A stretch of DNA of 64,000 bases from Aporrectodea caliginosa. Lineage: Eukaryota > Annelida > Clitellata > Crassiclitellata > Lumbricidae. Both the position numbers and the translations under genes were made by a program. The first letter of the stretch is position 1; every line of letters starts with the position of its first letter. The stretch spans positions 146,501-210,500 of the forward strand of contig JACEVL010000035.1 of NCBI GenBank assembly GCA_020284085.1. The letters run 5' to 3'. Under the pieces are notes generated by a model. The model was not told where the DNA came from. It saw nothing but the letters and a program-made list of their open reading frames with translations, and did not search any database. Below, piece after piece: positions 51,316 through 62,264 of this stretch.

Positions 51316-51795
51316 TTAAGGTGGGTGTCGTTTAGTTCGAGCGTTGGAAGGTGGATGATCAGATGAGTCATGATTGTGTGTTCATTTTCTGTGCTAGGAC
51401 AGAATCCGGGTAGGGCACGGTCAGTTGTTAAATTGCTCACCCAGAGGTGGCCGATCTCTAAACTTTTGCCAATCTAACGCCTAAGCTTGCCAGACAATTC
51501 TGTAACCGATACTCGCTATTTCTTTATTCGGAAACACACACAATATGTGAAACAAGAATCATATGGCCGATTACTGTATAGCAAAAGCACATTTAGGTGA
51601 CGTGTCTTCTCTTTTAGGTGGCGAATCTCACAGCTTATGTGCCGGATCTGACTCATCTGAGAGATCCGGCTGAATTTAACCACTGGGCACGATGAGCTCG
51701 AAGTGATATGAGAGATAGCTAGATCAACGAACTGGCGTAGTACATGTATACAATCCAGCTACAATAGAAAAGCAATCGGAACTGGCTTAGGTAGC

Positions 51796-51981
51796 AGTGT
51801 TTAACAATTCCCCCAGAGTGAAAAAACTAGAAAAAGCATAAAAATCGGTATCGATTTATTGCACATTTTTCGGCAGGCCTATAGAAATCTCTCGTTAACC
51901 TCGAAATTCTTGGGATCCCTAAGTCCCCCCCACAACCCTCGATTCCCCCCGACAGCAAGGGGACTAGATTAAACACTGCTT
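51796..51981. mobile_element. Short element sharing ends with 23748-24685
   Basis: Begins CAGTGTTTAACAATTCCCCC and ends gacagcaaggggactagatt then AAACACTG, imperfect inverted ends. The right 60 bp match 24640-24685. No exact target duplication found. Confidence 0.68.
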
Positions 51982-52082
51982 GTTCAGACGTCTTCGATCA
52001 CTCAGTCCAGCTTACCTTATTCTGTCGTTTCTCGCTGTCTTATGTCGAGGCTTAATATCAGACTTATTACAGAGTTCAGGGG

Positions 52083-52385
52083 TTGCTCGGTAGTGTACTG
52101 GTTAGCGTGCTGGACTTGGACTGCCAATCGAGAGGTCGGGGGTTCAAAATTCAAATCCCCGTCAGGGCAGAAATTTGTGGGGAGATTTCTGCTCCACCTC
52201 CACTCCTTAACCAACTCGGCTATAATGAGTACACTGACCGTACACTGTCGGTGGGGAGATGAGACAGCAAGGGAGAGGACTGGCCACCCGCCCTCGCATG
52301 CCGAGGCTAATTAAAAATGAAGTCGCTATAGCACTTCATTCCTTTGGCTGCCTCAGGGCTAGCTTAAGGGACTGCCCTTATTCTA
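52083..52385 (+). repeat. SINE-2, full-length copy
   Basis: tRNA-like head gctcggtagtgtactggtta with box B gggttcaaaattcaaatcc, then gagtacactgaccgtacact, ggggagatgagacagcaagg, catgccgaggctaa and the 3' end cctcagggctagcttaaggg actgc. An inverted 3' fragment follows at 52396-52485. Confidence 0.88.
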
Positions 52386-52395
52386 TTACAGAGTT

Positions 52396-52485
52396 CACAA
52401 GAAGAAGAGGAACATCCCTTAAGCTAGCCCTGAGACAGCCATGGGTATGAAGTGTTAGCGACTTCATTTTTTTCGGCATAGATCA
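52396..52485 (-). repeat. SINE-2, inverted 3' fragment
   Basis: Reads cccttaagctagccctgaga, cagccatgggtatgaagtgt, tagcgacttcat, the complement of the end of the adjacent SINE-2. The two 3' ends are tail to tail. Confidence 0.8.
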
Positions 52486-52611
52486 TCTTTCCACTGACAG
52501 TGTATAATGCGGCGTTAAGTTAGACTCGTTAAATATATTTATGTTTTAGGGCAAATCAGATCTGGATGGGTGGAGCAGTTTACGCTTCAGCGTCAGTATA
52601 AACTTCCCGTT

Positions 52612-52990
52612 TGCATATATCCAAATCCCAACCGGTATAACAGGCCAAAAATACAATGTAATAGTAAAACTAGAAGTTGGATGAGCGATGAAAACATGGT
52701 AATAATGCTAAATTATTGCGGTAAAACTAGAAGTTGGATGAGCATATTTTTATAGCAGAAATAGAAGCTGGATTAGCGATGAAAAAATGATTTTGTTGCT
52801 AAATTATTGCGGTAAAACTAGAAGTTGGATAAGCGATTAAAATATTTTTAGTAGATGTAGAAGTTGGCGGAGGGGTAATATTATGTCATAGTAGTAGTGG
52901 AAGTTGGATGAGCAATGAAAGAAAACTTGCCTAAAATATGTCTTAAAATTTTATGAACTGCTATACCGGTTGGGATTTGGGTAAATGCGT
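52612..52990. mobile_element. Non-autonomous element with terminal inverted repeats and an internal tandem array
   Basis: Inverted ends CCAAATCCCAACCGGTATA (52620) and its complement (52963-52981). The interior is four to five units of about 55-60 bp containing aaaactagaagttggatgag and taaattattgcggt. The word cccgtttgc occurs on both sides (52606 and 52990), a possible target duplication. Confidence 0.78.
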
Positions 52991-53580
52991 CCCGTTTGCG
53001 TCTACATGCTGCTATACAGGCGGCCGTTGCCAGACTGTCGCCTTGTAGGTTCAAAGGATTGTCTTAAAAAGTCGTACGAGGGCATAAACTCTCGTTCCAA
53101 ATACGTCCCTGCGAGATATCTGTGACCCCAGAGGGCGAGGGTGCGGTCTCTCTCGTCTGTAATGCTGGCCACGCATTCCTTTGCGTCCAGGGCTGGCAAG
53201 GCTCTGCTTTATACCGCCATCACCACCACCACCACCAGGCTGGCATCCAGCGGTGCATGATGGAAGGAGGAAGCCTTGGCGGCGGCTGGTAAAACCGCCT
53301 CATCACCATCTGCATGCCAGCCCGTCTTCCGCCGGCCTACCAGCATGCCTACCAGCGCACCGCGGATAAGAACCGCTTGCTACTGCCTGTTTCGACCACT
53401 TGTTCGACCGTCCGGACGCAAGGAACACGAATAGCTAAATTAAGCCAGACTTGTCTACAGCACGCACAGGCGAGGAAGGCCGACTATCGCGTGGAGCGCT
53501 GCGGATTGGAAGCCTGCGAAGATTCTGTCTGACTGTTCGCCAAACTGCCGTTGGCTGGTATGTCCATTGCTCATGCCAAT
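52991..53580. other. GC-rich stretch, no gene recognised
   Basis: GC-rich with repeated caccaccacc and ccagcatgcctaccag. Short frames lack motifs. Confidence 0.45.
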
Positions 53581-53649
53581 AATAATAATAATAGGGCCTA
53601 AGCCTTTACCATCTGAAGGCTGTGATGTGAAGTATGGCTTTAGGGCCAC

Positions 53650-54085
53650 GTTTAGGCGTAGTGGTTAGCGTGCTGGACAAGCAACCGAGACGTCGGTGGT
53701 TCATATCTGCACCGGGGTAGACATTTGTTCGTAATCGTTATCTCCAAACTTCTAAAGCGCCACTCGAAAGCCAAGCGCAGGGCACCAGATTATTCACGAG
53801 CGCTGCATCTAGTCAGAAGGGTTGTCCAAAAGAGTAGTCCGAAGGAGGTCCGAGTCCGGTTTTCCAGAGGATCAGAGGGGCAGAGCAGATGTTAGGGTGG
53901 GTGGGTGGTTTAGGTCGAGAATTGAACTTGCCTGAACCCACTCAGCTGTCGGTGGGAAGAGGAGACGGCGAGGAAGAGGACTGGCCATTCGCCCTCAAAA
54001 TGCCGAGGCTAAGAAAATGAAGTCGCCAACACTTCATACCAATGCCTGCCTCTCGGACTAATTTTGGGACTGTTCTTCTTGTTAA
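53650..54085 (+). repeat. SINE-2 split by insertion of repeat family A
   Basis: Head aggcgtagtggttagcgtgc to 53725, then family A (53735-53930), then SINE-2 resumes with cactcagctgtcggtgggaa gaggagacggcgagg and ends near 54080. Confidence 0.75.
53735..53930 (+). repeat. Repeat family A copy inside SINE-2
   Basis: gtaatcgttatctccaaact tctaaagcgccactcgaaag, agcgcagggcaccagattat tcacgagcgctgc, aggaggtccgagtcc. Confidence 0.77.
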
Positions 54086-54284
54086 GTCGTGTACACATAT
54101 ACATCAAGAATATCTTTGCATGTTACGAAGTCTAACGATGCCCAATGTTTGGCGTAATTTCAATGCAGTGTTGCCAAAAGTGCTGGATTGGCGCCTTTGT
54201 TCAAAGAGAGGATGATTGTCCAGGTCTGTAGTTACGTACATTGACATTCCTGGGTCATCTGCAAGATTAAAGCCGCAAGGCATG

Positions 54285-54297
54285 ATGGTGGTGATGG

Positions 54298-54373
<76 letters not shown>

Positions 54374-54375
54374 AG
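54285..54375. repeat. ATG microsatellite
   Basis: About 25 ATG units; an AAT array follows at 54468-54500. Confidence 0.95.
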
Positions 54376-54466
54376 CATTTTGTAACACGGACGACGCGGA
54401 GAATGAAGCATTTCCAGATACCCACAACAGCTCCTAGTTTAATTGTTTACTTTTCACTTGCCTCAG

Positions 54467-54498
<32 letters not shown>

Positions 54499-55129
54499 CC
54501 ATCATCATGATCATCAGTATAGGCTAATATGCATGAGGTTCAAACCAGAATAATACTACTACTACCACTCTTGCTGCAAGCATGCAACTACTACCACAGC
54601 CAGGGCCGTAGCAAGCTATAATTGCGCTCTGTGCCAAGCGTGAATCTAGCGCCCCCTCCCACAGATCAACTTAACCAATAACGACCAATTTTTTAATCTC
54701 ACATATAATATAGAACTTTGTCTTTTAAAGATATTGAAGCGAAGTGCCTGTGTTTCTATTCCATAATAGTCTTTATAGACTGTTAGATGAGTAGGCTAAC
54801 TTTATTGAAATTCACAAAAACATCAAATGTTGGTCACTTTAAGATGGAGAATTCAGATTCATTTTGCGTGACAACTGACAAACTTTTTATTTCCAGACGC
54901 ACAATGCATATAACAATTAACAACGATTATAACTTGACTATTTGGCCTAGGCTACATATCGGTGCATTGGCTAGGCATTGGCTGAAAGGAAGACCCAAAA
55001 GGGCTCTAGCCCCGCTTTATTAGGGTCACCCTTTTTAATTATATTCAATTATGGCTGGTTAGTCAGTTGAAAAGAAAGAAAGGTTCATCAACTCAATAAT
55101 GTTCTTAACTAAATAATATTTTATTAACT

Positions 55130-55360
55130 AAATAATATTAACATTTTGCGTGCTTTTGATTATGCAAAATCATCAATAATGTTGTCATAATTAAGAGAAT
55201 TGGCCATAAGCATAATTATCATATTCAATTTTTCAATGATCATAGTTGATCATAAATAGTTTTCACAATTTTCAGTTTGCTGAAAGTTCTTTCACATGAA
55301 GCACCTGTTGCTGAAATTGTCAAAAATATGCGTCGTGCAATTTCAATATTGGGATAAAAA
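55130..55360 (-). pseudogene. C-terminal hAT transposase remnant
   Basis: Minus strand reads YPNIEIARRIFLTISATGAS and CERTFSKLKIVKT. After a shift it continues LNYDNIIDDFA, a stop and SKARK. This is the dimerisation domain of ZMYM1-type hAT transposases ('FPNIxIALRILLTIPVTVASxERSFSKLKLIKT ... LDYxxLIDDFA'). It has stops and frameshifts and is inactive. Confidence 0.85.
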
Positions 55361-55432
55361 AAATTAATGTCTCTTAGTGAGTTAGTATGGATGATCTAAT
55401 TAATGCTATATACACTTTATTTTTTGGTATTT

Positions 55433-56512
55433 CATTCATTCATTCATTCAAAAATTTATATAGCGCCCCTTCAAGGTAACTACTCAGAAGCGCTCCCAAC
55501 TCCAGTCCGGCCAAAAAGGTAAGTTTTCAAGTGGCCATAAAAAGTATCAGTACATGTTCTAGGGAACAAGCGTAGCTCCCGAGGGAGGCTATTCCAAACC
55601 CTAGGGCCTACCACAGAGAATGCTCGGTTCTGCATGGTTGCTGTGCGGGCAAACGGGACCGCACACCCCCCTCTCAGCAGAAGGGAGCGACTACCCTGAA
55701 CCCCCGACACCGGCTTACAGAGGTCTATTAGGTAGGCTGGTGCAAGGCCAAGATGGCATCGCCAAACCAGAGAGACAACTCTATATTATGCGCTGTCGGA
55801 CAGGAAGCCAATGCAGAACTTCCATCATATACCTGGTGACATGATCAAATTTTGGTATTTGGCCGATGAGTCGCGCTGCAGCTCGCAGTACACGATCAAG
55901 GCAAGACAACCGGCTAGACGGCAGACCAGAATAGAGAGTTAAGCAGTGATCAAGACGCGCCGTAATGAAGGCATGAACAAGAGTGGTTGCAGCGCTCGCT
56001 GTAAGCGAACGTGCAACAGTACGGAGCTGACGCAGCTGGTAATAGCAATCACGACTAAGGCGATGCAGATGTGGCGCAAAGGTAAGCTCCTGATCCAACA
56101 GGATACCGAGGTCACGTGCTGTAGCTGAAAAGTTGTAGGTAGGAAATTTCAAAGCCAGGTCTTCCAAGTTAAGCTTGGCTAGCTGCTGCCTTGTTCCCAG
56201 CCACATGAATTTAGTCTTAGCAGCATTCAGATGTAAGCGATTAGATGACATCCATGTTTCTAATCTGACCAGGACACGACCCATTTCCCCGACAGCCAAA
56301 GCAGCATCGGCAGGTCGGCAGTGAATATATGACTGTATATCATCTGCGTAAAGCTGGCCCTGGGCCCGACTCTCTGCCAGAAGTGTGGAAAGCCCAGAGG
56401 CATAGATGATATACAAGAGCGGACCAAGGACAGAGCCCTGGGGAGACCATAAGGGGCAGGGACCCATCCAGACCTTGTAGGACCATAGACCACACTATTT
56501 AATTTTATTACA
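55433..56512 (-). mobile_element. CR1/Jockey-like LINE, 5' truncated, with reverse transcriptase
   Basis: A minus-strand frame (56467-55781) holds SPQGSVLGPLLYIIYASGLS, then QLYADDIQSYIH (the catalytic YADD box), NAAKTKFMWLGT and LHWLPVRQRI. A second frame (55710-55480) has CAVPFARTATMQNRAFSVVG, then WNSLPRELR and the C-terminal FYGHLKTYLF. The 3' end is the gcgcccc/tatata module and a TGAATGAA tail at 55435-55450. The endonuclease end is absent. The frames are nearly intact, so insertion is fairly young. Confidence 0.92.
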
Positions 56513-56836
56513 TTTATTTCATTTATGACGAACATTTCATATTTCAGGATACGGTAATTAGTCTAATAGTCATTCCTTCTCAAAATTTGCGCCCCCTCTT
56601 GAGTTGCGCCCTGTGCCACGGCACCGTTGGCACATGCCTCGCTACGGCCCTGACCATAGCTACTGCTACTACTACTACTAATAATAATAAAAACAGCAAA
56701 TAATAATAGCGAATAATATTAACACATTTAACAGCAAGCTGAATAGAGAAAACTTCATTCTAGAACATTTATGCAATAGTTTTTGTTTTCTTTGGGTACG
56801 ATACTTCGGATTTTAATAATGATAATAATACATGTA

Positions 56837-56980
56837 CATAGGCGTAGCTACATGGAGGCACGAGGAGGCAGTTGCCTCTTGAATTTTTATATACTGGACC
56901 TTCAACTGATCAATGACCAGGATTTTGCCAATGGTCTGTGAAGTTGCCTCCTCTTGAATTTAAGACTGGCTACGTGCCTG
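56837..56980. mobile_element. 144-bp MITE with palindromic 8-bp target duplication
   Basis: Ends CATAGGCGTAGCTACATGG and (complement) CAGGCACGTAGCCAGTC, with tacatgta at 56829-56836 and 56981-56988. Subterminal inverted copies of gaggcagttgcctc and gttgcctcctcttgaattt are present. Confidence 0.88.
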
Positions 56981-57204
56981 TACATGTATATAATAGTAAT
57001 AATAGCCTATTTATAATCATATAGTAATCAAAAACTTATATATGCATTCATCTGGTTGAAATCAGAATGCTACTACTAACACTACTGCTAATAATTATAA
57101 TGTGCTTATTAATTAGTAATACTAACGATAACAATGCTGATAAGATGACAGCATGCGTTTTGACAACAAGGCTTTGATCGTATAAACGAAAATGCACACT
57201 TGTA

Positions 57205-57408
57205 TTAAAATGTATCTGTGGATCCAGGGTTGGGTTGATCGTGCTCATAACTGATTCAGCAACCTCTTCTTCCCAGAACTGTTTGTCCACTTCTGGGTGT
57301 CACATATATTAAAATGTATCTGCATCTAGGGTTGGGTTGATCGTGCTAATTAATTATTCAGAAACCTCGTCTTCCCAGAACTGTTTGTTCACTTCTGGGT
57401 GTCACAAT
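57205..57408. repeat. Tandem duplication of about 100 bp
   Basis: aaaatgtatctg, ggttgggttgatcgtgct, cttcccagaactgtttgt, cacttctgggtgtcaca occur at 57208-57306 and again at 57311-57408. Confidence 0.88.
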
Positions 57409-58005
57409 TTCTAGGGCCGCGCAAACCAGGTGCTTTTCTCGGACCGCGGTCCTTCACTTCACCCTGCCCTCGCCCCTCTCGACGTCGTCGTTGCCACGCA
57501 GGGGTGCCTAGATTTCATGGCACGGACACGCCCGGGCCAGTCATAAGGAAGTAGCCGTCTCAAACGTTCCGAGTTCTGGATGTCAGACGGGGAGTGAGCG
57601 AGCGAGACGGGCGGGTATAGCAATCGTACGGTCGTGGTAATAATAACGGTGCTTTTATTGGACGTTGTTTGGCCGCCGGCCTCGTCAAGTGCTCTCGGTG
57701 ATGTCACAACGTGAGAGTATTGGCCCCAAGTGTCAACAGACCCGTGTCACTCGCTAGCTCGGTCGCTCGGCCGCTCGCTCTTCCCTCCCGCGTCCTTCAG
57801 TCGTTCTCGCTGCTCGAACGCTTATTTACACAGCCGGGCGGGCAGCTGGCGGTGTCGTTGAGAGGGCGCTGACACTCTGCACCGATTGCAGGAGGGAAGA
57901 GGAAGGCGAGGGAAAACACAGTCGACCGAGATGACACGCATACCTTTCGTCCAGGTCTCTGACACAACAGATGGCGCTCCCTTGTGGCGTATATCATGTA
58001 ACGTT
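57405..58005. promoter_or_regulatory. CpG-rich island, possible promoter
   Basis: About 600 bp with dense CpG (for example ctcgacgtcgtcgttgccac and gctcggtcgctcggccgctc) in an AT-rich, CpG-poor setting. No coding exon was recognised on either side, so the gene it might serve would lie beyond 64000 or be non-coding. Confidence 0.4.
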
Positions 58006-58009
58006 GCTG

Positions 58010-58140
58010 CAATCGTAATCGTAAACTTCAATTTTTTATGCGCTATACTCTTCAGTGAAGCTAAGCCCAGGGCACCAGCTTGTTCACGAGCGCTGTGTCC
58101 TGTCAAAAAGGGTTGTCCAGGTATGTGTCGAGGGAAGATG
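58010..58140 (+). repeat. Repeat family A copy
   Basis: gcaatcgtaatcgtaaactt, aagcccagggcaccagcttg ttcacgagcgctgtgtcc, gggttgtccagg. Confidence 0.72.
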
Positions 58141-58506
58141 TCAATGTCCCCAGTTTCGCATTCGCCTGCGGGCTATTATTTGACAGTGTTTTCACTGGTT
58201 CGGGTGGGGCGCCCATGATGAGTTTATTCTCAAAGTGTAAATGTTCGCGTTTTTTTCGATAGCGACCGTATAATGGCCTCGACCCTGCTCATTTTTCAAT
58301 GAATTGATCGGGTGAGATCCTTCTCTACCGCTCGGCCGTTTGAATGAACGCCACGCCATTTAGTATCCCCGTGCAAGGACCGTGCTATAGCCCGAGATTT
58401 AAATCTCTTAAATAAGCCAGCATCGGGAAGCGAACCGCGATCCGCATGCTCTCTTTCACAGAGGCGCATTAGACGCAGCCTACGCTTTAAGCAATGTAGC
58501 TAACTG

Positions 58507-58680
58507 CATGGGCGTACCCACAAAATAATTTCGGAGGGGTTTTAAGATTTGGGGGTTTCCATTGAAAATCGTCGCAAAGTCCAGGTTTTTTGTATTTTGC
58601 ATGTAAAAGCATATAAAAAATTTCTGAAACTTATTTGGAGTGGTTTGAACCCGTAAAACCACCCCCTAAATGCGCCCATG
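58507..58680. mobile_element. 174-bp MITE family (aatttcggagggg), copy 3
   Basis: Ends CATGGGCGTACCC and (complement) CATGGGCGCATTTAG, flanked by gctaactg and gctaaatg (7 of 8). Internally it has aatttcggaggggttttaag, ttccattg and tttgaacccgtaaaaccacc, shared with 16876-17032, 22403-22562 and 63926-64000. Confidence 0.8.
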
Positions 58681-58689
58681 GCTAAATGG

Positions 58690-58785
58690 GCCAGGTAAGA
58701 GGCGAGTCGTTCACTCACAGTTGGTCAGCACCTTCGATTGATGCTTGGTCATTACATAGTGGTGCTTAATAAATGCTTAATGTAT
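58690..58785 (+). repeat. SINE-1, 3' part
   Basis: gagtcgttcactcacagttg, gattgatgcttggtcattac and tagtggtgcttaataaatgc, matching 17810-17880. Confidence 0.7.
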
Positions 58786-59494
58786 TCGGGAAGAGAAATG
58801 GTCAACAGAGAATTTTAAAGAGAGACGTGGTTAGTGGTTACATTGTGACCCGGTTTCTGTCCCTTTGGGACTGTGGACTTCGAAATCGCTGCGGCGCGTG
58901 CATGTAGGCGAGTTTATCTGATAAGCCCCTCTCGACCGTTGTAGTATAGGCTTCTTATAATTAGACTTCAGGCCTATCGGGTTATATGGCCTTTCACTGT
59001 TGCCATTAGAATGAAAACCAATATCGACATAAACCATTGCAGTATAACTAACTTATAAGGTCCACGTTTCCTGCGTGTTTGTGTGCTTGCGTGTGTCTGC
59101 AACTCTGCATGCATATCTGTGTGCATGCCTGCATGCATGTATGCATATGCCCATGTGTATGTGTGTATGTACGCTTGTTGATATTTATATGGAACCTTTT
59201 AAAACCTATCACAAATTACCAAACCAACTTAACAGCAGAAGAATAAGTCCATTGAGCTTGGCAGCCATGGGTATAAAATGTTGGCGCCTTCATTTTTCTT
59301 AGCGAGAGATCCTGAGTGGCCGAGTGGGTTGGTAGCCCGCTCTCCACGCCGGCGGCCCCGGTCGGTTTATCAGAGAAATCTTTACTGCGGGTGGCTCGGT
59401 CGCAATATAAACGTGGAGTTTTCTTGCCTCCGACACTAATCATCTTCGATATGAAAAAGTGTCGTTAAGCCCAAGTACACACAGTTTTCTGAGC

Positions 59495-59650
59495 GTCGGC
59501 ATGCTGCAAGTGGGTGCACAGCCCTCTCCCTTGCCGCCTCATCTTCCCGCCGACAGTGTACTTATTGCTGAGTTGGCTACGGGTGCAAAAACCCAGCTGG
59601 AGTCAACACCTGGAAATACATTTGTGCCCTGGTAGGGATTTTGACCCCCT
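59495..59650 (-). repeat. SINE-2 fragment
   Basis: ccctctcccttgccgcctca tcttcccgccgacagtgtac, tgagttggctac, and ccctggtagggatttt, all the complement of SINE-2 body sequence. Confidence 0.7.
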
Positions 59651-59867
59651 CAGTATGAGAATTGTAAAAAAAATAACGGGGGGTTAGACGTTGATTTATG
59701 TGCAGTTTGGGTGTGCAATGTAGACTACTATGGGATCCTAAGGAAGACTAGGGGTGGTTGAACCCCTCCCCCGCAATTCTCACCCTGGACCCCCTCCACG
59801 GTTTCATCTTACAGTCTGTCACGCTAACCAATAGAAAATCACGCGCCACTAGCCAACGAAAGCACTA

Positions 59868-59965
59868 AATCAATCAATCGAAATTTGTATAGCGCCCTTT
59901 CAAGACGTCTTCTCAGAGGCGCTTCCGACCCAGGCTATAGGCGAAAGAGAACCGTTTTTAAGCCA
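59868..59965 (-). mobile_element. CR1-like LINE 3' fragment
   Basis: aatcaatcaatcgaaatttg tatagcgccctttcaagacg, tctcagaggcgcttccgacc c. The tail is ATTG rather than ATTC, a variant of the family. Confidence 0.68.
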
Positions 59966-60197
59966 TTGATACAACGAAGAGGGGACTCTACAGGGGGCAG
60001 CAATAAATAAATCTGTTACTGTGAAGGTGTTGACATGCAAAATCTGCCAGTCATTGGAACGGCGTTACGATCACCAGAACAGGTGTATCATGCAGGTGTA
60101 AATGATGTATCTCACACACACAAGTACGCGTAGAGGCAGAGCAAGGCGGAGGGATATAGAGATACACACACGAACGGTTAGAGGTGTATAAATGATG

Positions 60198-60229
<32 letters not shown>

Positions 60230-60974
60230 GGGATTGTAGACCCTGTATATATGTATGTATATGCAAATCTATGTTAGTCCTATATATAGGCGTGACTAAT
60301 CGCGCCTCATATTTGCATTTCTGTGTGACTGCGCGCGTTAGACATGTTTTTCATTTACAATGTAATAAATAACTGGGTTTCTGTAGCACTGAATGTATAT
60401 AATTATATGCAGTATACATATTGCATATAAATATACAGCATAGCATATATACATATTGTAAATACTACAAGTAGATTTATTTACAGGCCACTTATATATG
60501 GCATGTAAATAAATCTACTAAATATGTAGTACTGACTATTTAAATATTTGCAATATATGTATATATATATATATATGTATATATATATACACACACTAAG
60601 CTACAGAACTCTAGTTATTTATTATATCATCAATATTCATTAGAGGTTTAAGATTTTCCAGTTGGTAGTTAGTGTATTTTGAGACTGTGGTATACTTTGA
60701 AGTCGTATCGTGAGGCCCGATTGGAGGGAAAGAGGGATGAGGGGAGAGGCAAAGGTTGTTTGGTATTACTATCAACCACTCCGGGCTTCTAAATTTCACA
60801 TGTTACGTCGGCTTTTTCCGAAAAGGCAATCATATCCCAGACTTAAAAATCTGGAAGTGGTGTGAAAACTGTGAACCTAATGGAACACAGTATGTGCAGA
60901 GATCGGAGTTACATGGTTCTAATTTGTGAAACCATTTTACCTAACACGCCATCCTTATGAAAGGAAAAAAGAAT

Positions 60975-61640
60975 AGTTGCTTAAGCTAGCCTGAGAGATG
61001 CAGCCTTGGGTATGAAGTGTTAGCGGCATAGTTGTAAAAAACGTTTTTTTCGTTTTTTATTTTTTTCTAAAAAACGTGTTTTTTTCGTTTTTTATTTCTC
61101 GTCTCGTTTTTTCCCGTTTTTTATTGTTTTTTTTTATTTCACTTTATTTATTTATTAACTGTCTGTTACTATTTTTTTAATTTAATTTTTGTCTGATATC
61201 CCTTACGTGATCTCTGTCCTTTCAAGGATTCATCTAATTTACGTAACAATTTAGTGTCATCAGTTGAAATAAACAGCACTGTAGAGGAAATAAAATTTAG
61301 AACAGTTATTTGAATTTCTAAGTTATTCAAAATGCGATGTAAAAAAGTCAAATTATTTTTTCCCGTTTTTTTCTCGTTTTTTTCGTTTTTTTTTTTTTCA
61401 ATAAAACGACCCGTTTTTTATTTTGATTTTACCGTTTTTAACAACTATGGTTAGCGGTTTCAGTTTCTTAGCCTTGGCATATGAGGGCGGATAGGCCAGT
61501 CCTTTCCTTTCCTTCGCCGTCTCATCTACTGTTCGACAATATAAGGTCAGTATTCTCATAATAGTGGAGTTGGCTAGGGGTACAAGGCTGCAGGTGGAGC
61601 AGCAATCTGGACACCATGGCCGGGATTTGAATCCCGACCA
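60975..61640 (-). repeat. SINE-2 (minus strand) split by the 423-bp MITE
   Basis: Left part agttgcttaagctagcctga, gggtatgaagtgttagcgg. Right part resumes gttagcggtttcagtttctt, agccttggcatatgagggcg and continues to accatggccgggatttgaat cccgacc. Confidence 0.82.
61027..61449. mobile_element. 423-bp T-rich MITE with 8-bp target duplication, inside a SINE
   Basis: Ends CATAGTTGTAAAAAACG and (complement of CGTTTTTAACAACTATG) nearly identical. The target duplication gttagcgg at 61019-61026 and 61450-61457 is exact. The interior is very rich in cgttttt. It splits a SINE-2 copy (minus strand), whose two halves are at 60975-61026 and 61450-61640. Confidence 0.92.
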
Positions 61641-61669
61641 CTTCGTTGATAACCCATGCAACACCCATA

Positions 61670-61905
61670 TCTGGGAGACGGCTGAATGGTAACACGCTGG
61701 CACGAAGATCAGAAGGAGGCAGGTTCGATATCCGCTTAACAATCCGTTGCCTGGGGCAACTGTAAAATGAGCAGAAGGACAGATGGGCGCCTTGGAGGAT
61801 GCCATACAGTTCAATTCGACTCATGTTAAACTTGTTATCATCTGTTTCTAATATAGCTTACTGCGTACTTGTCATTGTGAATTAATAAACGATTATTATT
61901 ATTAT
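61670..61905 (+). repeat. SINE-3, full-length copy with ATT tail
   Basis: tRNA-like head gctgaatggtaacacgctgg cacgaagatcagaagg, box B ggttcgatatcc, body aatgagcagaaggacagatg ggcgcc, 3' end cttgttatcatctgtttcta and gaattaataaacg followed by the ATT array at 61892. Confidence 0.87.
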
Positions 61906-61924
61906 TATTTTTATTTTTATTATC

Positions 61925-61958
<34 letters not shown>

Positions 61959-62264
61959 CATTATCATTATTATTAGTAACCACTAGATTATCGCGACCCC
62001 ATCCATACGAAAAACCCTTTCGCCAATCCCAACCCCCTCTGTCTTGCCTTGCCGCAAAGCCATTTCGTTAGCTGTTGACACGGACCCTGACCCCGGCTGA
62101 CGACAGACCTTTCAAGTGGGAAATACCCGGTCCGCTATGACCTCCCCCCGACCAATGACTGTCGTTAGTATTTTGTGGATGCGGGCCGGCCAGAGGGCGC
62201 CAGGGCTGTTAGATCGATCGGCCCCGCCGAGTTCAAGACCTCAAGAGTATCAGAATTCATACAA

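Larger units (their letters stand above)
54601..56652. mobile_element. hAT (ZMYM1-like) element with 8-bp target duplication, invaded by a LINE
   Basis: Both ends are CAGGGCCGTAGC (right end inverted at 56641-56652). The duplication is accacagc at 54593-54600 and accatagc at 56653-56660, one mismatch. Subterminal sequence is also inverted (agcgccccctc versus gagggggcgc). It contains a transposase remnant and a nested LINE. Confidence 0.93.

Noticed and set aside
54104..54437. Frames with poly-Met or poly-Ile
   Set aside because: Translations of the ATG/ATC microsatellite. The Asn/Ile/Leu runs at 760-815, 15900-16540 and 17880-18080 were rejected likewise.
59310..59400. tRNA-Ser-like gene (gagtggccgagtgggttgg)
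   Set aside because: The head resembles a class II tRNA, but pairing of the acceptor stem is not visible. More likely another SINE head.
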